Origin: Hippasteria phrygiana
Lineage: Eukaryota > Echinodermata > Asteroidea > Valvatida > Goniasteridae
DNA: 64,000 nt
NCBI GenBank assembly: GCA_037893225.1
Contig: JAZGUH010000711.1
Location: 682,001-746,000 of the forward strand
Direction: 5' to 3'
Part shown: piece by piece, positions 36,879 to 51,486 of the stretch
Position numbering within the stretch: the stretch's first letter is position 1
How the letters are laid out: every line of letters starts with the position of its first letter
Program-made: the position numbers and the translations under genes
Notes under the pieces: generated by a model
Seen by the model: only the letters and a program-made list of their open reading frames with translations
Told to the model about the DNA's origin: nothing
Databases searched by the model: none

Positions 36879-39197
36879 ACATGTAGCGCCAGATCTAAGC
36901 TATCCATACATGTCAAAATTACTGAATTTGGTTGATATTTCATGCAATTATGAATGAGTAAAGCAAGTCCATACCCCAGGGAATTTGACAGGCATGGAGC
37001 AATAAATAGACGGTAATATGTACACAGATGTTGGCCGGAAAGAAAATAAACATTGCGAGGTTTGAATTTTCTCCACAAGTTTTAACTCTAGGAAGCCGCC
37101 GATAATTGCAACATGTAGCGCCAGATCTAAGCTATACATACATGTCAAAATTACTGCATTTGGTTGATATTTCATGCAATTATGAATGAGTAAAGCAAGT
37201 CCATACCCCAGGGAATTTGACAGGCATGGAGCAATAAATAAAAGGTAATCTGCACACAGATGGTGGCCGGGAAGAAAATAAACATTGCGAGGTTTGAATT
37301 TTCTCCACAAGTGTTAACTCTAAGAAGCCGCCGATAATTGCAACATGTAGCGCCAGATCTAAGCTATCCATACTTGTCAACATTACTGAATTTGGTTGAT
37401 ATTTCATGCAATTATGAATGAGTAAAGCAAGTCCATACCCCAGGGAATTTGACAGGCATGGAGCAATAAATAGACGGTAATCTGCACACAGATGGTGGCC
37501 GGGAAGAAAATAAACATTGCGAGGTTTGAATTTTCTCCACAAGTTTTAACTCTAAGAAGCCGCCGATAATTGCAACATGTAGCGCCAGATCTAAGCTATC
37601 CATACATGTCAAAATTACTGAATTTGGTTGATATTTCATGCAATTATGAATGAGTAAAGCAAGTCCATACCCCAGGGAATTTGACATGCATGGAGCAATA
37701 AATAGACGGTAACATGTATACAGATGTTGGCCGGAAAGAAAATAAACATTGCGAGGTTTGAATTTTCTCCACAAGTGTTAACTCTAAGAAGCCGCCGATA
37801 ATTGCAACATGTAGCGCCAGATCTAAGCTATCCATACATGTCAAAATTACTGAATTTGGTTGATATTTCATGCAATTATGAATGAGTAAAGCAAGTCATA
37901 CCCTAGGGAATTTGACAGGCATGGAGCAATAAATAGAAGGTAATATGCACACAGATGTTGGCCGGAAAGAAAATAAACATTGCGAGGTTTGAATTTTCTC
38001 CACAAGTTTTAACTCTAAGAAGCCGCCGATAATTGCAACATGTAGCGCCAGATCTAAGCTATCCATACTTGTCAAAATTACTGAATTTGGTTGATATTTC
38101 ATGCAATTATGAATGAGTAAAGCAAGTCCATACCCCAGGGAATTTGAAAGGCATGGAGCAATAAATAGACGGTAATCTGCACACAGATGGTGGCCGGGAA
38201 GAAAATAAACATTGCGAGGTTTGAATTTTCTCCACAAGTGTTAACTCTAAGAAGCCGCCGATAATTGCAACATGTAGCGCCAGATCTAAGCTATCCATAC
38301 ATGTCGAAATTACTGAATTTGGTTGATATTTCATGCAATTATGAATGAGTAAAGCAAGTCCATACCCCAGGGAATTTGACATGCATGGAGCAATAAATAG
38401 ACGGTAATCTGTACACAGATGTTGGCCGGAAAGAAAATAAACATTGCGAGGTTTGAATTTTCTCCACAAGTGTTAACTCTAAGAAGCCGCCGATAATTGC
38501 AACATGTAGCGCCAGATCTAAGCTATCCATACTTGTCAAAATTACTGAATTTGGTTGATATTTCATGCAATTATGAATGAGTAAAGCAAGTCCATACCCC
38601 AGGGAATTTGACAGGCATGGAGCAATAAATAGACGGTAATCTGCACACAGATGGTGGCCGGGAAGAAAATAAACATTGCGAGGTTTGAATTTTCTCCACA
38701 AGTGTTAACTCTAAGAAGCCGCCGATAATTGCAACATGTAGCGCCAGATCTAAGCTATCCATACATGTCAAAATTACTGAATTTGGTTGATATTTCATGC
38801 AATTATGAATGAGTAAAGCAAGTCCATACCCCAGGGAATTTGACAGGCATGGAGCAATAAATAGACGGTAATCTGCACACAGATGGTGGCCGGGAAGAAA
38901 ACAAACATTGCGAGGTTTGAATTTTCTCCACAAGTTTTAACTCTAAGAAGCCGCCGATAATTGCAACATGTAGCGCCAGATCTAAGCTATCCATACATGT
39001 CAACATTACTGAATTTGGTTGATATTTCATGCAATTATGAATGAGTAAAGCAAGTCCATACCCCAGGGAATTTGACATGCATGGAGCAATAAATAGACGG
39101 TAACATGTACACAGATGTTGGCCGGAAAGAAAATAAACATTGCGAGGTTTGAATTTTCTCCACAAGTGTTAACTCTAAGAAGCCGCCGATAATTGCA
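36879..39197. repeat. Shortened higher-order repeat, 10 monomers
   Basis: Order A B C D E F G F P L, where F at 38038 carries a private A111 (GAAAGGC). It lacks the M N F' L end of the previous unit. The last six monomers (37807-39197) are duplicated directly afterwards. Confidence 0.85.
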
Positions 39198-40588
39198 ACA
39201 TGTAGCGCCAGATCTAAGCTATCCATACATGTCAAAATTACTGAATTTGGTTGATATTTCATGCAATTATGAATGAGTAAAGCAAGTCATACCCTAGGGA
39301 ATTTGACAGGCATGGAGCAATAAATAGAAGGTAATATGCACACAGATGTTGGCCGGAAAGAAAATAAACATTGCGAGGTTTGAATTTTCTCCACAAGTTT
39401 TAACTCTAAGAAGCCGCCGATAATTGCAACATGTAGCGCCAGATCTAAGCTATCCATACTTGTCAAAATTACTGAATTTGGTTGATATTTCATGCAATTA
39501 TGAATGAGTAAAGCAAGTCCATACCCCAGGGAATTTGAAAGGCATGGAGCAATAAATAGACGGTAATCTGCACACAGATGGTGGCCGGGAAGAAAATAAA
39601 CATTGCGAGGTTTGAATTTTCTCCACAAGTGTTAACTCTAAGAAGCCGCCGATAATTGCAACATGTAGCGCCAGATCTAAGCTATCCATACATGTCGAAA
39701 TTACTGAATTTGGTTGATATTTCATGCAATTATGAATGAGTAAAGCAAGTCCATACCCCAGGGAATTTGACATGCATGGAGCAATAAATAGACGGTAATC
39801 TGTACACAGATGTTGGCCGGAAAGAAAATAAACATTGCGAGGTTTGAATTTTCTCCACAAGTGTTAACTCTAAGAAGCCGCCGATAATTGCAACATGTAG
39901 CGCCAGATCTAAGCTATCCATACTTGTCAAAATTACTGAATTTGGTTGATATTTCATGCAATTATGAATGAGTAAAGCAAGTCCATACCCCAGGGAATTT
40001 GACAGGCATGGAGCAATAAATAGACGGTAATCTGCACACAGATGGTGGCCGGGAAGAAAATAAACATTGCGAGGTTTGAATTTTCTCCACAAGTGTTAAC
40101 TCTAAGAAGCCGCCGATAATTGCAACATGTAGCGCCAGATCTAAGCTATCCATACATGTCAAAATTACTGAATTTGGTTGATATTTCATGCAATTATGAA
40201 TGAGTAAAGCAAGTCCATACCCCAGGGAATTTGACAGGCATGGAGCAATAAATAGACGGTAATCTGCACACAGATGGTGGCCGGGAAGAAAACAAACATT
40301 GCGAGGTTTGAATTTTCTCCACAAGTTTTAACTCTAAGAAGCCGCCGATAATTGCAACATGTAGCGCCAGATCTAAGCTATCCATACATGTCAACATTAC
40401 TGAATTTGGTTGATATTTCATGCAATTATGAATGAGTAAAGCAAGTCCATACCCCAGGGAATTTGACATGCATGGAGCAATAAATAGACGGTAACATGTA
40501 CACAGATGTTGGCCGGAAAGAAAATAAACATTGCGAGGTTTGAATTTTCTCCACAAGTGTTAACTCTAAGAAGCCGCCGATAATTGCA
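37807..40588. repeat. 6-monomer tandem duplication (2 x 1391 bp)
   Basis: E F G F P L at 37807-39197 and again at 39198-40588. Both copies contain the same private GAAAGGC in their first F (38038 and 39429), which I saw nowhere else in the window. This makes it one of the most recent events here. At the junction, type L is followed by type E, a pairing not seen elsewhere. Confidence 0.9.
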
Positions 40589-43139
40589 ACATGTAGCGCC
40601 AGATCTAAGCTATCCATACATGTCAAAATTACTGAATTTGGTTGATATTTCATGCAATTATGAATGAGTAAAGCAAGTCCATACCCCAGGGAATTTGACA
40701 TGCATGGAGCAATAAATAGACGGTAACATGTACACAGATGTTGGCCGGGAAGAAAATAAACATTGCGAGGTTTGAATTTTCTCCACAAGTTTGAACTCTA
40801 AGAAGCCGCCGATGATTGCAACATGTAGCGCCAGATCTAAGCTATCCATACATGTCAAAATTACTGAATTTGGTTGATATTTCAAGCAATTATGAATGAG
40901 TAAAGCAAGTCCATACCCCAGGGAATTTGACAGGCATGGAGCAATAAATAAAAGGTAATCTGCACACAGATGGTGGCCGGGAAGAAAATAAACATTGCGA
41001 GGTTTGAATTTTCTCCACAAGTGTTAACTCTAAGAAGCCGCCGATAATTGCAACATGTAGCGCCAGATCTAAGCTATCCATACTTGTCAAAATTACTGAA
41101 TTTGGTTGATATTTCATGCAATTATGAATGAGTAAAGCAAGTCCATACCCCAGGGAATTTGACAGGCATGGAGCAATAAATAGACGGTAATCTGCACACA
41201 GATGGTGGCCGGGAAGAAAATAAACATTGCGAGGTTTGAATTTTCTCCACAAGTGTTAACTCTAAGAAGCCGCCGATAATTGCAACATGTAGCGCCAGAT
41301 CTAAGCTATCCATACATGTCGAAATTACTGAATTTGGTTGATATTTCATGCAATTATGAATGAGTAAAGCAAGTCCATACCCCAGGGAATTTGACATGCA
41401 TGGAGCAATAAATAGACGGTAATCTGTACACAGATGTTGGCCGGAAAGAAAATAAACATTGCGAGGTTTGAATTTTCTCCACAAGTGTTAACTCTAAGAA
41501 GCCGCCGATAATTGCAACATGTAGCGCCAGATCTAAGCTATCCATACTTGTCAAAATTACTGAATTTGGTTGATATTTCATGCAATTATGAATGAGTAAA
41601 GCAAGTCCATACCCCAGGGAATTTGACAGGCATGGAGCAATAAATAGACGGTAATCTGCACACAGATGGTGGCCGGGAAGAAAATAAACATTGCGAGGTT
41701 TGAATTTTCTCCACAAGTGTTAACTCTAAGAAGCCGCCGATAATTGCAACATGTAGCGCCAGATCTAAGCTATCCATACATGTCAAAATTACTGAATTTG
41801 GTTGATATTTCATGCAATTATGAATGAGTAAAGCAAGTCATACCCTAGGGAATTTGACAGGCATGGAGCAATAAATAGAAGGTAATATGCACACAGATGT
41901 TGGCCGGAAAGAAAATAAACATTGCGAGGTTTGAATTTTCTCCACAAGTTTTAACTCTAAGAAGCCGCCGATAATTGCAACATGTAGCGCCAGATCTAAG
42001 CTATCCATACTTGTCAAAATTACTGAATTTGGTTGATATTTCATGCAATTATGAATGAGTAAAGCAAGTCCATACCCCAGGGAATTTGACAGGCATGGAG
42101 CAATAAATAGACGGTAATCTGCACACAGATGGTGGCCGGGAAGAAAATAAACATTGCGAGGTTTGAATTTTCTCCACAAGTGTTAACTCTAAGAAGCCGC
42201 CGATAATTGCAACATGTAGCGCCAGATCTAAGCTATCCATACATGTCGAAATTACTGAATTTGGTTGATATTTCATGCAATTATGAATGAGTAAAGCAAG
42301 TCCATACCCCAGGGAATTTGACATGCATGGAGCAATAAATAGACGGTAACATGTACACAGATGTTGGCCGGAAAGAAAATAAACATTGCGAGGTTTGAAT
42401 TTTCTCCACAAGTGTTAACTCTAAGAAGCCGCCGATAATTGCAACATGTAGCGCCAGATCTAAGCTATCCATACTTGTCAAAATTACTGAATTTGGTTGA
42501 TATTTCATGCAATTATGAATGAGTAAAGCAAGTCCATACCCCAGGGAATTTGACATGCATGGAGCAATAAATAGACGGTAACATGTACACAGATGTTGGC
42601 CGGAAAGAAAATAAACATTGCGAGGTTTGAATTTTCTCCACAAGTGTTAACTCTAAGAAGCCGCCGATAATTGCAACATGTAGCGCCAGATCTAAGCTAT
42701 CCATACATGTCGAAATTACTGAATTTGGTTGATATTTCATGCAATTATGAATGAGTAAAGCAAGTCCATACCCCAGGGAATTTGACATGCATGGAGCAAT
42801 AAATAGACGGTAACATGTACACAGATGTTGGCCGGAAAGAAAATAAACATTGCGAGGTTTGAATTTTCTCCACAAGTGTTAACTCTAAGAAGCCGCCGAT
42901 AATTGCAACATGTAGCGCCAGATCTAAGCTATCCATACTTGTCAAAATTACTGAATTTGGTTGATATTTCATGCAATTATGAATGAGTAAAGCAAGTCCA
43001 TACCCCAGGGAATTTGACAGGCATGGAGCAATAAATAGACGGTAATCTGCACACAGATGGTGGCCGGGAAGAAAATAAACATTGCGAGGTTTGAATTTTC
43101 TCCACAAGTGTTAACTCTAAGAAGCCGCCGATAATTGCA
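40589..43139. repeat. Satellite patchwork M N F G F E F with G-like run
   Basis: Eleven monomers: M N F G F E F, then 42212 (G with TAACATG), 42444 (T32 but T113 and TAACATG, an F/G hybrid), 42676 (G with TAACATG) and F at 42908. The hybrid at 42444 has the 5' end of F and the body of its neighbours, with the switch between positions 37 and 113. Confidence 0.8.
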
Positions 43140-46100
43140 ACATGTAGCGCCAGATCTAAGCTATCCATACATGTCAAAATTACTGAATTTGGTTGATATT
43201 TCATGCAATTATGAATGAGTAAAGCAAGTCATACCCTAGGGAATTTGACAGGCATGGAGCAATAAATAGAAGGTAATATGCACACAGATGTTGGCCGGAA
43301 AGAAAATAAACATTGCGAGGTTTGAATTTTCTCCACAAGTTTTAACTCTAAGAAGCCGCCGATAATTGCAACATGTAGCGCCAGATCTAAGCTATCCATA
43401 CTTGTCAAAATTACTGAATTTGGTTGATATTTCATGCAATTATGAATGAGTAAAGCAAGTCCATACCCCAGGGAATTTGACAGGCATGGAGCAATAAATA
43501 GACGGTAATCTGCACACAGATGGTGGCCGGGAAGAAAATAAACATTGCGAGGTTTGAATTTTCTCCACAAGTGTTAACTCTAAGAAGCCGCCGATAATTG
43601 CAACATGTAGCGCCAGATCTAAGCTATCCATACATGTCGAAATTACTGAATTTGGTTGATATTTCATGCAATTATGAATGAGTAAAGCAAGTCCATACCC
43701 CAGGGAATTTGACATGCATGGAGCAATAAATAGACGGTAATCTGTACACAGATGTTGGCCGGAAAGAAAATAAACATTGCGAGGTTTGAATTTTCTCCAC
43801 AAGTGTTAACTCTAAGAAGCCGCCGATAATTGCAACATGTAGCGCCAGATCTAAGCTATCCATACTTGTCAAAATTACTGAATTTGGTTGATATTTCATG
43901 CAATTATGAATGAGTAAAGCAAGTCCATACCCCAGGGAATTTGACAGGCATGGAGCAATAAATAGACGGTAATCTGCACACAGATGGTGGCCGGGAAGAA
44001 AATAAACATTGCGAGGTTTGAATTTTCTCCACAAGTGTTAACTCTAAGAAGCCGCCGATAATTGCAACATGTAGCGCCAGATCTAAGCTATCCATACATG
44101 TCAAAATTACTGAATTTGGTTGATATTTCATGCAATTATGAATGAGTAAAGCAAGTCCATACCCCAGGGAATTTGACATGCATGGAGCAATAAATAGACG
44201 GTAACATGTACACAGATGTTGGCCGGAAAGAAAATAAACATTGCGAGGTTTGAATTTTCTCCACAAGTTTGAACTCTAAGAAGCCGCCGATGATTGCAAC
44301 ATGTAGCGCCAGATCTAAGCTATCCATACATGTCAAAATTACTGAATTTGGTTGATATTTCAAGCAATTATGAATGAGTAAAGCAAGTCCATACCCCAGG
44401 GAATTTGACAGGCATGGAGCAATAAATAAAAGGTAATCTGCACACAGATGGTGGCCGGGAAGAAAATAAACATTGCGAGGTTTGAATTTTCTCCACAAGT
44501 GTTAACTCTAAGAAGCCGCCGATAATTGCAACATGTAGCGCCAGATCTAAGCTATCCATACTTGTCAAAATTACTGAATTTGGTTGATATTTCATGCAAT
44601 TATGAATGAGTAAAGCAAGTCCATACCCCAGGGAATTTGACAGGCATGGAGCAATAAATAGACGGTAATCTGCACACAGATGGTGGCCGGGAAGAAAATA
44701 AACATTGCGAGGTTTGAATTTTCTCCACAAGTGTTAACTCTAAGAAGCCGCCGATAATTGCAACATGTAGCGCCAGATCTAAGCTATCCATACATGTCAA
44801 AATTACTGAATTTGGTTGATATTTCATGCAATTATGAATGAGTAAAGCAAGTCATACCCTAGGGAATTTGACAGGCATGGAGCAATAAATAGAAGGTAAT
44901 ATGCACACAGATGTTGGCCGGAAAGAAAATAAACATTGCGAGGTTTGAATTTTCTCCACAAGTTTTAACTCTAAGAAGCCGCCGATAATTGCAACATGTA
45001 GCGCCAGATCTAAGCTATCCATACTTGTCAAAATTACTGAATTTGGTTGATATTTCATGCAATTATGAATGAGTAAAGCAAGTCCATACCCCAGGGAATT
45101 TGACAGGCATGGAGCAATAAATAGACGGTAATCTGCACACAGATGGTGGCCGGGAAGAAAATAAACATTGCGAGGTTTGAATTTTCTCCACAAGTGTTAA
45201 CTCTAAGAAGCCGCCGATAATTGCAACATGTAGCGCCAGATCTAAGCTATCCATACATGTCGAAATTACTGAATTTGGTTGATATTTCATGCAATTATGA
45301 ATGAGTAAAGCAAGTCCATACCCCAGGGAATTTGACATGCATGGAGCAATAAATAGACGGTAATCTGTACACAGATGTTGGCCGGAAAGAAAATAAACAT
45401 TGCGAGGTTTGAATTTTCTCCACAAGTGTTAACTCTAAGAAGCCGCCGATAATTGCAACATGTAGCGCCAGATCTAAGCTATCCATACTTGTCAAAATTA
45501 CTGAATTTGGTTGATATTTCATGCAATTATGAATGAGTAAAGCAAGTCCATACCCCAGGGAATTTGACAGGCATGGAGCAATAAATAGACGGTAATCTGC
45601 ACACAGATGGTGGCCGGGAAGAAAATAAACATTGCGAGGTTTGAATTTTCTCCACAAGTGTTAACTCTAAGAAGCCGCCGATAATTGCAACATGTAGCGC
45701 CAGATCTAAGCTATCCATACATGTCAAAATTACTGAATTTGGTTGATATTTCATGCAATTATGAATGAGTAAAGCAAGTCCATACCCCAGGGAATTTGAC
45801 ATGCATGGAGCAATAAATAGACGGTAACATGTACACAGATGTTGGCCGGAAAGAAAATAAACATTGCGAGGTTTGAATTTTCTCCACAAGTTTGAACTCT
45901 AAGAAGCCGCCGATGATTGCAACATGTAGCGCCAGATCTAAGCTATCCATACATGTCAAAATTACTGAATTTGGTTGATATTTCAAGCAATTATGAATGA
46001 GTAAAGCAAGTCCATACCCCAGGGAATTTGACAGGCATGGAGCAATAAATAAAAGGTAATCTGCACACAGATGGTGGCCGGGAAGAAAATAAACATTGCG

Positions 46101-46385
46101 AGGTTTGAATTTTCTCCACAAGTGTTAACTCTAAGAAGCCGCCGATAATTGCAACATGTAGCGCCAGATCTAAGCTATCCATACTTGTCAAAATTACTGA
46201 ATTTGGTTGATATTTCATGCAATTATGAATGAGTAAAGCAAGTCCATACCCCAGGGAATTTGACAGGCATGGAGCAATAAATAGACGGTAATCTGCACAC
46301 AGATGGTGGCCGGGAAGAAAATAAACATTGCGAGGTTTGAATTTTCTCCACAAGTGTTAACTCTAAGAAGCCGCCGATAATTGCA
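43140..46385. repeat. 7-monomer tandem duplication (2 x 1623 bp)
   Basis: E F G F M' N F at 43140-44762 and 44763-46385, where M' is type M with A161 (44067 and 45690). M' occurs only in these two places. Type-N copies at 44299 and 45922 match. I found no difference between the two copies. Confidence 0.9.
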
Positions 46386-46849
46386 ACATGTAGCGCCAGA
46401 TCTAAGCTATCCATACATGTCGAAATTACTGAATTTGGTTGATATTTCATGCAATTATGAATGAGTAAAGCAAGTCCATACCCCAGGGAATTTGACATGC
46501 ATGGAGCAATAAATAGACGGTAATCTGTACACAGATGTTGGCCGGAAAGAAAATAAACATTGCGAGGTTTGAATTTTCTCCACAAGTGTTAACTCTAAGA
46601 AGCCGCCGATAATTGCAACATGTAGCGCCAGATCTAAGCTATCCATACTTGTCAAAATTACTGAATTTGGTTGATATTTCATGCAATTATGAATGAGTAA
46701 AGCAAGTCCATACCCCAGGGAATTTGACAGGCATGGAGCAATAAATAGACGGTAATCTGCACACAGATGGTGGCCGGGAAGAAAATAAACATTGCGAGGT
46801 TTGAATTTTCTCCACAAGTGTTAACTCTAAGAAGCCGCCGATAATTGCA
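46386..46849. repeat. Two monomers, G F
   Basis: A type-G and a type-F monomer link the 7-monomer duplication to the downstream copy of 3943-5797. Confidence 0.75.
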
Positions 46850-48704
46850 ACATGTAGCGCCAGATCTAAGCTATCCATACATGTCAAAATTACTGAATTT
46901 GGTTGATATTTCATGCAATTATGAATGAGTAAAGCAAGTCCATACCCCAGGGAATTTGACAGGCATGGAGCAATAAATAGACGGTAATCTGCACACAGAT
47001 GGTGGCCGGGAAGAAAATAAACATTGCGAGGTTTGAATTTTCTCCACAAGTTTTAACTCTAAGAAGCCGCCGATAATTGCAACATGTAGCGCCAGATCTA
47101 AGCTATCCATACATGTCAACATTACTGAATTTGGTTGATATTTCATGCAATTATGAATGAGTAAAGCAAGTCCATACCCCAGGGAATTTGACATGCATGG
47201 AGCAATAAATAGACGGTAACATGTACACAGATGTTGGCCGGAAAGAAAATAAACATTGCGAGGTTTGAATTTTCTCCACAAGTGTTAACTCTAAGAAGCC
47301 GCCGATAATTGCAACATGTAGCGCCAGATCTAAGCTATCCATACATGTCAAAATTACTGAATTTGGTTGATATTTCATGCAATTATGAATGAGTAAAGCA
47401 AGTCCATACCCCAGGGAATTTGACAGGCATGGATCAATAAATAGACGGTAATATGTACACAGATGTTGGCCGGAAAGAAAATAAACATTGCGAGGTTTGA
47501 ATTTTCTCCACAAGTTTTAACTCTAGGAAGCCGCCGATAATTGCAACATGTAGCGCCAGATCTAAGCTATACATACATGTCAAAATTACTGCATTTGGTT
47601 GATATTTCATGCAATTATGAATGAGTAAAGCAAGTCCATACCCCAGGGAATTTGACAGGCATGGAGCAATAAATAAAAGGTAATCTGCACACAGATGGTG
47701 GCCGGGAAGAAAATAAACATTGCGAGGTTTGAATTTTCTCCACAAGTGTTAACTCTAAGAAGCCGCCGATAATTGCAACATGTAGCGCCAGATCTAAGCT
47801 ATCCATACTTGTCAACATTACTGAATTTGGTTGATATTTCATGCAATTATGAATGAGTAAAGCAAGTCCATACCCCAGGGAATTTGACAGGCATGGAGCA
47901 ATAAATAGACGGTAATCTGCACACAGATGGTGGCCGGGAAGAAAATAAACATTGCGAGGTTTGAATTTTCTCCACAAGTTTTAACTCTAAGAAGCCGCCG
48001 ATAATTGCAACATGTAGCGCCAGATCTAAGCTATCCATACATGTCAAAATTACTGAATTTGGTTGATATTTCATGCAATTATGAATGAGTAAAGCAAGTC
48101 CATACCCCAGGGAATTTGACATGCATGGAGCAATAAATAGACGGTAACATGTATACAGATGTTGGCCGGAAAGAAAATAAACATTGCGAGGTTTGAATTT
48201 TCTCCACAAGTGTTAACTCTAAGAAGCCGCCGATAATTGCAACATGTAGCGCCAGATCTAAGCTATCCATACATGTCAAAATTACTGAATTTGGTTGATA
48301 TTTCATGCAATTATGAATGAGTAAAGCAAGTCATACCCTAGGGAATTTGACAGGCATGGAGCAATAAATAGAAGGTAATATGCACACAGATGTTGGCCGG
48401 AAAGAAAATAAACATTGCGAGGTTTGAATTTTCTCCACAAGTTTTAACTCTAAGAAGCCGCCGATAATTGCAACATGTAGCGCCAGATCTAAGCTATCCA
48501 TACTTGTCAAAATTACTGAATTTGGTTGATATTTCATGCAATTATGAATGAGTAAAGCAAGTCCATACCCCAGGGAATTTGACAGGCATGGAGCAATAAA
48601 TAGACGGTAATCTGCACACAGATGGTGGCCGGGAAGAAAATAAACATTGCGAGGTTTGAATTTTCTCCACAAGTGTTAACTCTAAGAAGCCGCCGATAAT
48701 TGCA
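46850..48704. repeat. Distant copy of 3943-5797
   Basis: Eight monomers, F-like L A B C D E F, in the order seen at 3943-5797, at a distance of 42,907 bp. The type-D copy has A197 rather than G197, and the type-A copy has a private GGATCAATAA (near 47432). Confidence 0.8.
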
Positions 48705-51486
48705 ACATGTAGCGCCAGATCTAAGCTATCCATACATGTCGAAATTACTGAATTTGGTTGATATTTCATGCAATTATGAATGAGTAAAGCAAGTCCATAC
48801 CCCAGGGAATTTGACATGCATGGAGCAATAAATAGACGGTAACATGTACACAGATGGTGGCCGGGAAGAAAATAAACATTGCGAGGTTTGAATTTTCTCC
48901 ACAAGTGTTAACTCTAAGAAGCCGCCGATAATTGCAACATGTAGCGCCAGATCTAAGCTATCCATACATGTCAAAATTACTGAATTTGGTTGATATTTCA
49001 TGCAATTATGAATGAGTAAAGCAAGTCATACCCTAGGGAATTTGACAGGCATGGAGCAATACATAGAAGGTAATATGCACACAGATGTTGGCCGGAAAGA
49101 AAATAAACATTGCGAGGTTTGAATTTTCCACACAAGTTTTAACTCTAAGAAGCCGCCGATAATTGCAACATGTAGCGCCAGATCTAAGCTATACATACAT
49201 GTCAAAATTACTGCATTTGGTTGATATTTCATGCAATTATGAATGAGTAAAGCAAGTCCATACCCCAGGGAATTTGACATGCATGGAGCAATACATATAC
49301 AGTAATATGTACACAGATGTTGGCCGGGAAGAAAATAAACATTGCGTGGTTTGAATTTTCTCCACAGGTGTTAACTCTAAGAAGCCGCCGATAATTGCAA
49401 CATGTAGCGCCAGATCTAAGCTATCCATACATGTCAAAATTACTGAATTTGGTTGATATTTCATGCAATTATGAATGAGTAAAGCAAGTCCATACCCCAG
49501 GGAATTTGACATGCATGGAGCAATAAATAGACGGTAACATGTACACAGATGTTGGCCGGGAAGAAAATAAACATTGCGAGGTTTGAATTTTCTCCACAAG
49601 TTTTAACTCTAAGAAGCCGTCGATGATTGCAACATGTAGCGCCAGATCTAAGCTATACATACATGTCAAAATTACTGCATTTAGTTGATATTTCATGCAA
49701 TTATGAATGAGTAAAGCAAGTCCATACCCCAGGGAATTTGACATGCATGGAGCAATAAATAGACGGTAATATGTACACAGATGTTGGCCGGAAAGAAAAT
49801 AAACATTGCGAGGTTTGAATTTTCTCCACAAGTTTGAACTCTAAGAAGCCGCCGATGATTGCAACATGTAGCGCCAGATCTAAGCTATCCATACATGTCA
49901 AAATTACTGCATTTGGTTGATATTTCATGCAATTATGAATGAGTAAAGCAAGTCCATACCCCAGGGAATTTGAGAGGCATGGAGCAATAAATAAAAGGTA
50001 ATCTGCACACAGATGGTGGCCGGGAAGAAAATAAACATTGCGAGGTTTGAATTTTCTCCACAAGTGTTAACTCTAAGAAGCCGCCGATAATTGCAACATG
50101 TAGCGCCAGATCTAAGCTATCCATACATGTCGAAATTACTGAATTTGGTTGATATTTCATGCAATTATAAATGAGTAAAGCAAGTCCATACCCCAGGGAA
50201 TTTGACATGCATGGAGCAATAAATAGACGGTAACATGTACACAGATGTTGGCCGGAAAGAAAATAAACATTGCGAGGTTTGAATTTTCTCCACAAGTGTT
50301 AACTCTAAGAAGCCGCCGATAATTGCAACATGTAGCGCCAGATCTAAGCTATCCATACTTGTCAAAATTACTGAATTTGGTTGATATTTCATGCAATTAT
50401 GAATGAGTAAAGCAAGTCCATACCCCAGGGAATTTGACAGGCATGGAGCAATAAATAGACGGTAATCTGCACACAGATGGTGGCCGGGAAGAAAATAAAC
50501 ATTGCGAGGTTTGAATTTTCTCCACAAGTGTTAACTCTAAGAAGCCGCCGATAATTGCAACATGTAGCGCCAGATCTAAGCTATCCATACATGTCAAAAT
50601 TACTGAATTTGGTTGATATTTCATGCAATTATGAATGAGTAAAGCAAGTCATACCCTAGGGAATTTGACAGGCATGGAGCAATACATAGAAGGTAATATG
50701 CACACAGATGTTGGCCGGAAAGAAAATAAACATTGCGAGGTTTGAATTTTCTACACAAGTTTTAACTCTAAGAAGCCGCCGATAATTGCAACATGTAGCG
50801 CCAGATCTAAGCTATACATACATGTCAAAATTACTGCATTTGGTTGATATTTCATGCAATTATGAATGAGTAAAGCAAGTCCATACCCCAGGGAATTTGA
50901 CATGCATGGAGCAATACATATACAGTAATATGTACACAGATGTTGGCCGGGAAGAAAATAAACATTGCGTGGTTTGAATTTTCTCCACAGGTGTTAACTC
51001 TAAGAAGCCGCCGATAATTGCAACATGTAGCGCCAGATCTAAGCTATCCATACATGTCAAAATTACTGCATTTGGTTGATATTTCATGCAATTATGAATG
51101 AGTAAAGCAAGTCCATACCCCAGGGAATTTGAGAGGCATGGAGCAATAAATAAAAGGTAATCTGCACACAGATGGTGGCCGAGAAGAAAATAAACATTGC
51201 GTGGTTTGAATTTTCTCCACAGGTGTGAACTCTAAGAAGCCGCCGATGATTGCAACATGTAGCGCCAGATCTAAGCTATCCATACATGTCAAAATTACTG
51301 CATTTGGTTGATATTTCATGCAATTATGAATGAGTAAAGCAAGTCCATACCCCAGGGAATTTGAGAGGCATGGAGCAATAAATAAAAGGTAATCTGCACA
51401 CAGATGGTGGCCGGGAAGAAAATAAACATTGCGAGGTTTGAATTTTCTCCACAAGTGTTAACTCTAAGAAGCCGCCGATAATTGCA
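48705..51486. repeat. H-I-J-K-O region, first block
   Basis: Twelve monomers: a G hybrid with TAACATG and GGTGGCCGGG (48705), H I J K O' (49864), a G-like unit with A74 (50096), F H I, and two O-type units (51023 and 51255). The segment 48937-51022 recurs at 54734-56819. The A74 change (ATTATAAATG) occurs only at 50096, 51487 and 55893. Confidence 0.8.
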
